A stretch of DNA of 5,816 bases, taken from Bacteroidaceae bacterium. Its GTDB lineage: Bacteria; Bacteroidota; Bacteroidia; Bacteroidales; Bacteroidaceae. Below are positions 1-5,364 of this stretch, one piece after another. Position 1 is the stretch's first letter. Each line of letters opens with the position of its first letter. The position numbers were made by a program, and so were the translations under genes. Location: assembly GCA_017557475.1 (NCBI GenBank), contig JAFYYO010000184.1, forward strand, positions 1 to 5,816. Direction: 5' to 3'. Below the pieces are notes generated by a model. That model ran no database searches and was not told where the DNA came from. It saw only the letters and a program-made list of their open reading frames with translations.

Positions 1-174
1 CACCTCAGCATCGTTGGCGTCGTAGAGGATGATGCACTTGTCCGTCGCTTTTGTACCTAAAATGGTGAAGCAACCCTCGACAGGCTCAGTAACTACCTTC
101 AGAGGCTCAGCCCATGCTGTCAGCAGAGTCATCAGCAGGGAAAGTGCTATCAGGAAGCGACGTCTAGCTTTCAT
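1..174 (-). CDS. Secreted protein, N-terminal fragment, possibly GH115-like
   Basis: This minus-strand gene starts with ATG at 174 and runs off the left edge with 58 uninterrupted codons. The N-terminus is a textbook type I signal peptide: a basic n-region MKARRR, a hydrophobic stretch FLIALSLLMTLLTA, and a likely cleavage after Ala-Trp-Ala at residue 22, before EPLKVV. There is no Cys just after the cleavage site, so it is not a lipoprotein. The mature part seen reads EPVEGCFTILGTKATDKC followed by IILYDANDAEV. A stretch of the form 'I-x-x-D-x-N-D-x-x-V' shortly after the signal peptide resembles the N-terminal domain of GH115 and GH67 alpha-glucuronidases, where it precedes an alpha/beta carbohydrate-active domain. 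That assignment is weak because only 36 mature residues are visible. The gene has its own TAnnTTTG promoter element upstream and lies behind the queA terminator, so it is probably transcribed alone or leads an operon to the left. Confidence is high that the gene is real and exported, low for function. Confidence 0.8.
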   Translation of the reverse strand, partial: MKARRRFLIALSLLMTLLTAWAEPLKVVTEPVEGCFTILGTKATDKCIILYDANDAEV

Positions 175-204
175 AGAAAGTGCAGTTTGGTTAAATCTTC
201 AACG

Positions 205-212
205 CAAAGATA
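205..212 (-). promoter_or_regulatory. Bacteroidetes -7 promoter element (TATCTTTG)
   Basis: Read on the minus strand this is TATCTTTG, an exact match to the Bacteroidetes -7 consensus TAnnTTTG. It lies 30 bp upstream of the ATG at 174 and predicts a leader of about 20-25 nt. The best -33 candidate is a TTG at 235-237, giving a 22-bp gap, slightly longer than the usual 19-21 bp. A second TTG at 227-229 is too close. The leader has no Shine-Dalgarno sequence, as is normal in this phylum. Confidence 0.6.
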
Positions 213-231
213 GTAATAATTACGCACAATG

Positions 232-276
232 GTACAATTTTTGCAATAAAATTCATCTTAATTGCACTTTTTGTAC
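232..276. repeat. Bipartite inverted repeat upstream of the secreted-protein gene
   Basis: The left unit is GTACAA-N4-TGCAAT (232-247) and the right unit ATTGCA-N4-TTGTAC (261-276). Both six-base half-elements are exactly inverted, and the central four bases of each unit do not match. The units are separated by 13 bp, about 29 bp centre to centre. The left unit covers the place where the -33 element of the minus-strand promoter should lie. This layout suits a regulator operator, but in such A/T-rich DNA part of the match could be chance. No regulator gene is visible nearby. Confidence 0.4.
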
Positions 277-308
277 ATATAAGGAAGAGTTTTGATATGA
301 CGCATATG

Positions 309-396
309 AAAACTAGCCACGCCTAGTTGCCAAACTAGACGTGGCTAATCCTCAAACTAGACGTGGCTAATTGGCCAACTAGGCGTGGCTAGTTTT
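309..396 (-). terminator. Likely queA terminator built from a repeat cluster
   Basis: The cluster starts 5 bp beyond the queA stop codon. On the minus strand a compact hairpin forms from 347-333 (TAGCCACGTCTAGTT) and 328-314 (AACTAGGCGTGGCTA). It has a 15-bp stem with one G-U wobble and a 4-base loop, and is followed by GTTTTC. That is a good intrinsic terminator apart from its short U tract. A perfect alternative 21-bp stem pairs 309-329 with 376-396 around a 46-base loop. Both stems use the same left arm, so they exclude each other. It separates queA from the secreted-protein gene downstream. Confidence 0.65.
331..393. repeat. Three direct copies of CTAGRCGTGGCTA at 22-23 bp spacing
   Basis: Two identical 19-bp copies of CAAACTAGACGTGGCTAAT lie at 331-349 and 353-371. 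A variant copy, CAACTAGGCGTGGCTAGT, lies at 376-393. A fourth copy in inverted orientation sits at 309-329 and is perfectly complementary to the third, outermost copy. Each copy begins with the partly self-complementary CTAG. No part of this is in a convincing open frame. I do not recognise the family; it could be a small dispersed intergenic repeat of this lineage. Confidence 0.8.
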
Positions 397-400
397 TCCT

Positions 401-1624
401 TCAGGGAATGAGCATCGAACTGTCGCCGTAGCTGAGGAAGCGGAAGTCGTGGCTCAAAGCGTAGTCATAGACGTCGTGCCAGCCCTCGCCAATAAAGGCG
501 CTCACCAAAAGCAGCAAAGTGCTCTGTGGTTGGTGGAAATTCGTTATCATTTGCTTCACAATATGGTATTTGTAGCCCGGAGCAATGATGATTTGCGTGC
601 TGGAGTGCAGCACCTCCTCCTCTTGTTCGTCCATGTAATGGAGTAGGGCTTCGAGAGCTTCCGTCGTCGAGAGAGAGTTGTCGTACTCATACGGCATCCA
701 TTGCGGGACGTGAAGGTCTTCCTTGCCCTGACTTGCGAGAATGCCCATATAATAAAGGCTTTCGAGGGTGCGCACGCTGGTTGTCCCGACTGCAATCGCC
801 TCGCCATTGTGAGCCAAAAGTCGCTCAATCGTGCGGCGATGCACGGCAATGTGCTCGGAATGCATCTCGTGGCCGCCGATGTCCTCACTCTTGACAGGTC
901 GGAACGTACCTGCACCCACATGCAGCGTCACTTCTTCGCGTTCTATGCCGCGAGCATCGATATCGGCAAGGACACGCTTGGTGAAATGCAATCCCGCAGT
1001 AGGTGCCGCAACAGAGCCTTTTATCTTGGAATAGACCGTCTGATAGGTCGTCTTGTCACTCTCCTGCGTCTTGCGGTTGAGGTATGGCGGGATTGGAAGT
1101 TCTCCGACGGCATCGATGACCTCGGCAAAAGTGAGAGAAGATTGAGGATCGTCTGTCGCCCATTCAAACTCAATGCGTTGACTCGTGCCGTGAGTTCCGA
1201 TTCGCTCTGCCGTAATAGTCAATGTTGAATGGTCAACAGTCAATGTTCTGGTCAGCTTTCCTTCCTTCCACTTCTTCAGGTTTCCCACGAGGCAATACCA
1301 CGAGCAAGAGCCCTTCCGAGCGAAGTTCTCCTGATATTCTACAGGGTCGGCTGGCTCGAGAAGGAAGACTTCGATGAGTGCACCGTCTTGTGCTTCTCCC
1401 TTGCGGAAGTGGAGCCTCGCTTGTATGACGCGGGTATTGTTGAATACCATAAGTGCTCCTTCAGGCAAAAGTGAAGGCAGAGAGTGGAATAAAGTCTCGC
1501 TTATTTTCCCCTTGTCATAGATGAGTAACTTGCTGCTGTCGCGCTCTGGCAAAGGGAACTTCGCAATGCGCTCGTCTGGCAGAGGATAGTCGTAATCGCG
1601 TATTTGTATGTGCTTCGTGTCCAT
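401..1624 (-). CDS. queA: S-adenosylmethionine:tRNA ribosyltransferase-isomerase QueA
   Basis: QueA moves and isomerises the ribose of S-adenosylmethionine onto 7-aminomethyl-7-deazaguanine in the wobble position of GUN-anticodon tRNAs, forming epoxyqueuosine, the next-to-last step of queuosine biosynthesis in the cytoplasm. The 407-residue product carries the family motifs in order: YDYPLPDERIAKFPLPERD near the start, FNNTRV (61-66), GELPIPPYLNR (174-184), YQTVYSKIKGSVAAPTAGLH (194-213), LHVGAGTFRPV (234-244), AVGTTSVRTLES (278-289), NFHQPQSTLLLLVSAF (362-377) and SYGDSSMLI near the C-terminus. It is about 50 residues longer than E. coli QueA (356). Much of the extra length lies around 295-340, before the NFHQPQST motif; I believe this is common in Bacteroidetes homologues. 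The ATG at 1624 fits the family N-terminus. Other queuosine genes are not in the window. It is divergent from the metallopeptidase, and a promoter element sits almost on its start codon. Confidence 0.97.
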   Translation of the reverse strand: MDTKHIQIRDYDYPLPDERIAKFPLPERDSSKLLIYDKGKISETLFHSLPSLLPEGALMVFNNTRVIQARLHFRKGEAQDGALIEVFLLEPADPVEYQENFARKGSCSWYCLVGNLKKWKEGKLTRTLTVDHSTLTITAERIGTHGTSQRIEFEWATDDPQSSLTFAEVIDAVGELPIPPYLNRKTQESDKTTYQTVYSKIKGSVAAPTAGLHFTKRVLADIDARGIEREEVTLHVGAGTFRPVKSEDIGGHEMHSEHIAVHRRTIERLLAHNGEAIAVGTTSVRTLESLYYMGILASQGKEDLHVPQWMPYEYDNSLSTTEALEALLHYMDEQEEEVLHSSTQIIIAPGYKYHIVKQMITNFHQPQSTLLLLVSAFIGEGWHDVYDYALSHDFRFLSYGDSSMLIP

Positions 1625-1634
1625 AAAACGGGTG

Positions 1635-1642
1635 CAAAATTA
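1635..1642 (-). promoter_or_regulatory. -7 promoter element for queA (TAATTTTG)
   Basis: On the minus strand this reads TAATTTTG, matching TAnnTTTG. It ends only 10 bp before the queA ATG at 1624, so a start site about 7 bp downstream would leave a leader of only a few bases. I see no good TTG at the -33 position (around 1662-1665), which lowers confidence. If the true promoter is elsewhere, no better candidate is visible in the 107-bp divergent spacer. Confidence 0.45.
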
Positions 1643-1686
1643 CAAAGAAAAATGTGAAAAGTGTTCATAGTTCACGAAAAAAACAC

Positions 1687-1694
1687 TATATTTG
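1687..1694 (+). promoter_or_regulatory. -7 promoter element for the metallopeptidase gene (TATATTTG)
   Basis: TATATTTG matches the Bacteroidetes -7 consensus exactly and lies 37 bp upstream of the ATG at 1732, predicting a leader of about 30 nt. A TTC at 1664-1666, 20 bp upstream, is a near match to the -33 TTG. The leader is A/T-rich and lacks a Shine-Dalgarno sequence. Confidence 0.6.
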
Positions 1695-1731
1695 CAGACG
1701 AAACACACAAATATTCTAAACTTATACACTT

Positions 1732-2604
1732 ATGAAACTTACAGGAAGAAGAGAAAGCACAAACGTTGACGACCGTCGCGGCATGACTGCGGCTAAAGCT
1801 GGCGGCGTCGGCATTGTCGGCATCATCATCGCACTTGTGATGACATTCATGACAAAGGGCAGCCTTAACATTGCCGACCTCATTAGCTTGGCACCCGAGA
1901 TGATGGGTAACGTCACTGAACAGGCAGAAGGCGGTCGCGAGTTCACTGAAGAAGAACAGGCACTCGCCACCTTCTCGAAGCAGATCCTCGCTGGCACGGA
2001 AGACGTGTGGGCAGAGCAGTTTAAGAAGATAGGACGCACTTACGAGCCTCCCAAGATGGTGCTCTACACAGGCGCAGTACAGACAGGTTGCGGCAACGGC
2101 TCGGCAAGCATGGGTCCCTTCTATTGCTCAGCCGATCAGTGCCTCTACATCGACCTTTCGTTCTTCACTTCTATGAAGCAGCAACTTGGTGCTGACGGCG
2201 ATTTCGCCTATGCTTACGTGATTGCTCACGAGGTTGGTCACCATGTCGAATACCTGCTTGGAACGCTTGGCAAAGTGCATCAGCAGATGTCGAAACTCAA
2301 CTCGACTGAAGCCAACAAACTAAGTGTCCGCCTCGAACTGCTTGCCGACTTCTATGCAGGCGTCTGGGCTTATCACGACAATAAGATGTTCGGCAGCATC
2401 GAAGACGGCGACCTCGAGGAAGCCATCCGTTGTGCTCAGGTTATTGGTGACAACTACTTGCAGGAGAAGGCTCGCGGTTATTCTCAGCCCGAAACCTTTA
2501 CGCATGGCACCAGCAAGCAGCGCATGAAGTGGCTCAAGCTCGGCCTCCAAACAGGCGACATCACGAAGGGAACGACCTTCCAGTGCAGCGACGCCGAGCT
2601 TTAA
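1732..2604 (+). CDS. YpfJ-type membrane-anchored neutral zinc metallopeptidase
   Basis: This is a 290-residue predicted zincin of the YpfJ / 'neutral zinc metallopeptidase' family (E. coli YpfJ is about 287 residues), so it is full length. The N-terminus GRRESTNVDDRRG is the family's conserved cytoplasmic opening. It is followed by a single hydrophobic segment (about 23-41, GGVGIVGIIIALVMTFM), which should anchor the catalytic domain outside the inner membrane. Next come the conserved CG (120-121) and MGPFYCSADQCLYIDLSFF (127-145). The zinc site is HEVGH at 166-170: H166 and H170 are ligands, E167 the catalytic base, and E202 in LELLADFYAG the probable third ligand. The C-terminal TFTHGTSKQRMKWLKLGLQTGD block is also typical. 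The physiological substrate of this family is not established to my knowledge. The gene has its own promoter, is divergent from queA and converges on the beta-helix gene. Confidence 0.93.
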   Translation: MKLTGRRESTNVDDRRGMTAAKAGGVGIVGIIIALVMTFMTKGSLNIADLISLAPEMMGNVTEQAEGGREFTEEEQALATFSKQILAGTEDVWAEQFKKIGRTYEPPKMVLYTGAVQTGCGNGSASMGPFYCSADQCLYIDLSFFTSMKQQLGADGDFAYAYVIAHEVGHHVEYLLGTLGKVHQQMSKLNSTEANKLSVRLELLADFYAGVWAYHDNKMFGSIEDGDLEEAIRCAQVIGDNYLQEKARGYSQPETFTHGTSKQRMKWLKLGLQTGDITKGTTFQCSDAEL

Positions 2605-2618
2605 AAAGAGATTCTTTT
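2604..2618. terminator. Short A/T stem between the convergent genes
   Basis: AAAAGA (2604-2609), GAT, TCTTTT (2613-2618) form a perfect but weak 6-bp inverted repeat that fills the gap between the two convergent stop codons (2602-2604 and 2617-2619). Read either way it ends in a T run that is part of the stem. It could help bidirectional termination but is too weak to be convincing alone. Confidence 0.25.
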
Positions 2619-4314
2619 ATTGGAAACTATTGCTGCCGAGGCGAATGTCTCGGCAGTTTCGTTGTATTATGTCATGTCCGCCGACAAACGTGTTGCCGTA
2701 AATCTCCACATCTTGGGCATCATGCAGGAGGATGGCTGTCGGATGGATGCCTTCAATACGGTTGTTGCGGATGAGGATGTTGCGGTTTACATGCGGCGGA
2801 GTCTGTGGCGACTCGGTCGTGACCATGATGCCCGTCGCCCGATAACCTCCGTCTGTGCCTGCGCCTCGAATGTCGTTGTCTTCTACCACAACACGCTCCA
2901 CAGGTCCTGCCTCGTGCCAGCTGAGTTCGGCGCCTAACTTTATGGCAGACAGCGTGCAGCGCCCAATCCGGTTCCCTCGAACGACTACATCGCGGGCTTT
3001 CAGCAGGAAAGCACGTGCGTTGTTGTAGTCATCCACATTATTTAATATACGTACGTGCGGGAAGCGAGAGTAGTTGTACATCAACAACTCCTTGCAGTCG
3101 GCATAGGGTAGGGCATGGTCGAGGGTAGCACAGACACGCCAAGCCTCGACGTCGATGTCGCAGGAACGGGTCACGAAGCGGTCCACTTCCTGCATCGTCT
3201 TGCGGTTGAGCAGGATAAGCGTGTCTCCTACCAAGGGATAGTCCAATGCCTGAGCATGCGGGTCGGCACCTTCGAGGCGGACCTCAATCTTGGCAAGATT
3301 GGCGGCATCGGGCATAATATGCCAATAGTAGTTGTGGACGTTCGTGCAGTCGTCGCCGTTTCCTGCGAAGGTGGAATTGCTGATGGTCAGGTCGCCGCTG
3401 CAGGATGTGAAGTGGGTCGCGTCGGTGGATGTGGAGCTGACGCGACCTGCTTCGGGCGTTATGTTCAGACTGTCGATGAGGATATTGTGGCAAAGATGTC
3501 CCACAATCCCCATTCCGGGAAAGCTTCGGATGGCGAGTCCGCGAAGCGTTATGTCGTCGGATTCGCGCAGCATGACGCACGGACGGTAGTGCCCGCCATA
3601 CCGAATGACGCAGATGTCGCCGACTGGAGGATTTACGGAAGACGTCATGCGCACCAATCCGGGACGCAGCAGCTTTGCCTCACGAATGCCGCCATAGTAG
3701 AAGTGCCGTTGCTCGTTGCTGTAGAAATAGTAGCGTCCCTGCACGATGCTGTCAATATAAGTGTAGAGCGCAGGGTCGTATTCGATGTCGAAGTCTTCTT
3801 TTGAAGTGCGGACGACGCGACCTTCAGTTGCTGCAGGACGGCGATAGGTAATCTCGAGTCCGTTGAGTGTCAATCCCTTGCAACCAACGAAGGAAAGCAC
3901 TTGCATCCATCCTCCGACCTCGAGCCGCGCTCCTTGTGCCTCGATGGTGAGACCCTCGCAACCTGTGAAGTCAAGCCCGGTGACGTAAGGCTTCTGGGGT
4001 TGGAAGAGCACCTGTTGCACCTCGAGCCCTTTGCCGAGAGCACCGCTGATGGCTCGTCGCTCGATATCAACTGCTGTCGGGTCGCTCAACTCGTATGTTC
4101 CGGCAGGAAAGACGAGCGTAGTCTGCGAGTGCTTACGGCAGTAGGCGGCAGCCTTTCTCAGAGCCTCTGTGTCCGAGCGACCGTCATCAGGTCGGGCACC
4201 AAAGCGTTCGACAGATATCGTGCGAGCACTCGCCTCATGGGCAAATGCAAGACACAGTAGCACAAGCATGCATTTGAGATTCTTCATATCGTTACGTTTA
4301 ATAGTTTGAGTCAT
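2617..4314 (-). CDS. Secreted right-handed beta-helix protein, GH110-like alpha-galactosidase
   Basis: The 565-residue product has a signal peptide (MKNLKCMLVLLCLAFAHEASA, residues 10-30) and then ISVERFGARPDDGRSDTEAL with VFPAGTYEL, the usual opening of pectate-lyase-type beta-helix enzymes. Repeated rungs follow, such as ITLRGLAIRSF, VVVEDNDIRG, ILIRNNRIEG and VEIYGNTFVGG. Residues 298-327 read DATHF...C.G...(F)AGNGDD..NVH, which matches my memory of the catalytic region of Bacteroides GH110 alpha-1,3-galactosidases, including an Asp (D298) 23-24 residues before an Asp pair (D321, D322). GH110 enzymes remove terminal alpha-1,3-galactose, as in blood group B or linear alpha-Gal glycans, with inversion. 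The family length (about 600) fits, but the exact substrate cannot be read. The ATG at 4314 overlaps the upstream stop as TAATG, which favours coupling. The internal ATG at 4287 gives a more ordinary signal peptide and may be the true start. It could instead be a non-GH110 beta-helix lyase or hydrolase. Confidence 0.8.
   Translation of the reverse strand: MTQTIKRNDMKNLKCMLVLLCLAFAHEASARTISVERFGARPDDGRSDTEALRKAAAYCRKHSQTTLVFPAGTYELSDPTAVDIERRAISGALGKGLEVQQVLFQPQKPYVTGLDFTGCEGLTIEAQGARLEVGGWMQVLSFVGCKGLTLNGLEITYRRPAATEGRVVRTSKEDFDIEYDPALYTYIDSIVQGRYYFYSNEQRHFYYGGIREAKLLRPGLVRMTSSVNPPVGDICVIRYGGHYRPCVMLRESDDITLRGLAIRSFPGMGIVGHLCHNILIDSLNITPEAGRVSSTSTDATHFTSCSGDLTISNSTFAGNGDDCTNVHNYYWHIMPDAANLAKIEVRLEGADPHAQALDYPLVGDTLILLNRKTMQEVDRFVTRSCDIDVEAWRVCATLDHALPYADCKELLMYNYSRFPHVRILNNVDDYNNARAFLLKARDVVVRGNRIGRCTLSAIKLGAELSWHEAGPVERVVVEDNDIRGAGTDGGYRATGIMVTTESPQTPPHVNRNILIRNNRIEGIHPTAILLHDAQDVEIYGNTFVGGHDIIQRNCRDIRLGSNSFQ
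2633..2656 (+). terminator. Possible terminator hairpin for the metallopeptidase gene
   Basis: CTGCCGAG (2633-2640) and CTCGGCAG (2649-2656) are a perfect 8-bp G/C-rich inverted repeat with an 8-base loop. It lies 29 bp after the metallopeptidase stop and is followed by TTTCGTT. It lies inside the last codons of the opposing beta-helix gene (the CRDIRLGSN region). The T tract is short and interrupted, so termination here is an inference. Confidence 0.4.
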
Positions 4315-5072
4315 TATCGCATCCAGCCCTCGACGCCGTATATCTTCTCGAGGAGTTTCCGTTTTTGCCCTTTTCGGTCTGCAAACCAGACTTCTATCCT
4401 TGCAGCATAGCAGTCGCCCCAGTCGCCTTCATAGATGGTGAACTCCTTGGCGTCCACAAGGCAAGCGAAGTGGTCGGTGCCCTTCACCTGCTGACAGGAC
4501 TTCCTTGTTATCCTTGATTCCGACAGAGGCAGGTTCTTCGTTACCTCGTAGCATCGCAGCCAAATGACGCCTTCGGGGAGGCTGGGATAGTAGAAGGAAT
4601 ACTGGTAGATGCCGCCCTCAAAGCTGTTTCGCAGTTGGAGGAAGGTCGTGGAATCTGCTGGGTCAACACCTTCAGCCAGGTCTGCCTTCTTGGCTTTCGG
4701 CATGTGGTAGGCCAGACCTTCAGGTATGGGATGATTCTTGGCAAAGCTTGTCGGAGCGGACTGCAGGGCGAGCCCGATGAATCCCATGGCGAGGAACATA
4801 ATCCCTCCCACTGCTGCGGCGATGCAGAACTGCACGAGCTTATCCCTGTGCAGCAGGAAAAGGGTCGCTATGACGTATAGGAGGAACGCCAAAAGCACGA
4901 TGTCCAAATAGAAATCCGTCACCTCGGGGGATGTCTGCATGTTCAGCCACGCTCCCCTCAAGCCGTAATAGAAACCGATGGGAATGAGGAACCAGACATA
5001 CGAGATGCAGTCGCCCACCTTACACAGGACGCGAACGAACTCCTTGAGATATGTCTTCAGACGCCGACTCAT
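4314..5072 (-). CDS. Uncharacterised membrane protein, three helices plus C-terminal domain
   Basis: I do not recognise a named family. From ATG 5072 the product is 252 residues. A basic N-terminus (MSRRLKTYLKEF) leads to three hydrophobic segments at about 21-40, 52-74 and 80-104. A soluble C-terminal domain of about 145 residues follows, rich in aromatic and beta-type segments: FEGGIYQYSFYYPSLPEGVI, WLRCYEVTKNLPLS, FTIYEGDWGDCYAARIEVWF and a terminal KIYGVEGWMR. By charge, the short N-terminus is probably cytoplasmic; three helices would then put the C-terminal domain on the periplasmic side. The frame stays open upstream to an ATG at 5210, but that extension reads through the 21-bp repeats and ends in the promoter region, so 5072 is preferred. 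Its stop (TAA, 4316-4314) overlaps the ATG of the GH110-like gene as TAATG, which implies cotranscription and coupled translation. A 9-bp A/T dyad overlaps its start codon. Function unknown. Confidence 0.85.
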   Translation of the reverse strand: MSRRLKTYLKEFVRVLCKVGDCISYVWFLIPIGFYYGLRGAWLNMQTSPEVTDFYLDIVLLAFLLYVIATLFLLHRDKLVQFCIAAAVGGIMFLAMGFIGLALQSAPTSFAKNHPIPEGLAYHMPKAKKADLAEGVDPADSTTFLQLRNSFEGGIYQYSFYYPSLPEGVIWLRCYEVTKNLPLSESRITRKSCQQVKGTDHFACLVDAKEFTIYEGDWGDCYAARIEVWFADRKGQKRKLLEKIYGVEGWMR

Positions 5073-5092
5073 AGTTATACTTATATAACTAT
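5071..5092. repeat. 9-bp perfect dyad overlapping the membrane-protein start codon
   Basis: ATAGTTATA (5071-5079) and TATAACTAT (5084-5092) are exact inverted repeats around the 4-base centre CTTA. On the minus strand the dyad lies directly upstream of the ATG and includes its first two bases. As RNA it would form an almost entirely A-U stem that pairs the A and U of the start codon. As DNA it could be an operator. A clear -7 element for this gene was not found, so the dyad may also overlap an unrecognised promoter. Confidence 0.5.
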
Positions 5093-5175
5093 AACGAATA
5101 AGGACGGCCTTTTGGTGTGTTGCTATCGTATTATTAAGGTTTCTTATTCTTATTTTCAAGCAGCAACATACTTGA

Positions 5176-5259
5176 AACGCAGCTTGCGTCTGTAGCAACG
5201 CAACTTGCAACTGTACAATCGCAGCCTGCGTTTTTAGAATCGCAACTTGCGTTTTAAGA
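5176..5259. repeat. Four tandem 21-bp repeats, each a small dyad
   Basis: Copies begin at 5176, 5197, 5218 and 5239, an exact 21-bp period. The core is CGCA-RCT-TGCG. Copies 1, 3 and 4 are perfect dyads (CGCA/TGCG arms with loops GCT, GCC and ACT), while copy 2 has lost part of its right arm (TGCAA). Copies 3 and 4 end in GTTTTT and GTTTT on the plus strand, making them look like miniature terminators. The array sits in the divergent spacer between the membrane-protein operon and the DUF2027 gene, about 105 bp from the former start and 105 bp from the latter. Spacing of 21 bp puts every copy on the same face of the helix. Confidence 0.85.
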
Positions 5260-5330
5260 ATTAAACAGGCAAAAGAGTATAATTTGCTACGGAAAGTGAG
5301 TTTATGTGCTGTGCTCTGATATTTTTTTCG

Positions 5331-5338
5331 TACCTTTG
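5331..5338 (+). promoter_or_regulatory. -7 promoter element for the DUF2027 gene (TACCTTTG)
   Basis: TACCTTTG matches TAnnTTTG and lies 26 bp upstream of the ATG at 5365, predicting a leader of about 20 nt without a Shine-Dalgarno sequence. No TTG is present at the expected -33 position; the nearest is CTG at 5309-5311 with a 19-bp gap. The stretch between is T-rich (ATTTTTTTCG). Confidence 0.6.
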
Positions 5339-5364
5339 TGCCAATAAATCAAACGTGCGATACT

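Noticed and set aside
29..295. Plus-strand 88-codon open frame at the left edge
   Set aside because: It is antisense to the signal-peptide gene, its C-terminal half is A/T-rich spacer sequence, and it resembles no family.
309..396. CRISPR-like array
   Set aside because: Copies are 19 bp or less with 3-4 bp between them and one copy is inverted; there are no spacers of the right length and no cas genes.
701..1228. Plus-strand 175-codon open frame opposite queA
   Set aside because: It lies wholly antisense to a gene with unmistakable QueA motifs. Its translation has no family motif or domain pattern.
1625..1731. preQ1 riboswitch upstream of queA
   Set aside because: I found no recognisable preQ1 aptamer in the 107-bp spacer, and the best promoter element leaves almost no leader.
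3115..3804. Plus-strand 229-codon open frame opposite the beta-helix gene
   Set aside because: The minus strand encodes the signal peptide, beta-helix rungs and catalytic Asp motif. The plus frame looks like a complement of those codons and has no promoter.
5073..5210. 46-residue N-terminal extension of the membrane protein from an ATG at 5210
   Set aside because: The frame is open partly because the repeats are 21 bp, a multiple of three. The extension is repeat-derived, lacks family-like sequence, and would put the start within the divergent promoter region.
5176..5259. Replication iterons
   Set aside because: The 21-bp tandem repeats resemble iterons, but there is no rep gene and neighbouring genes are chromosomal in character.
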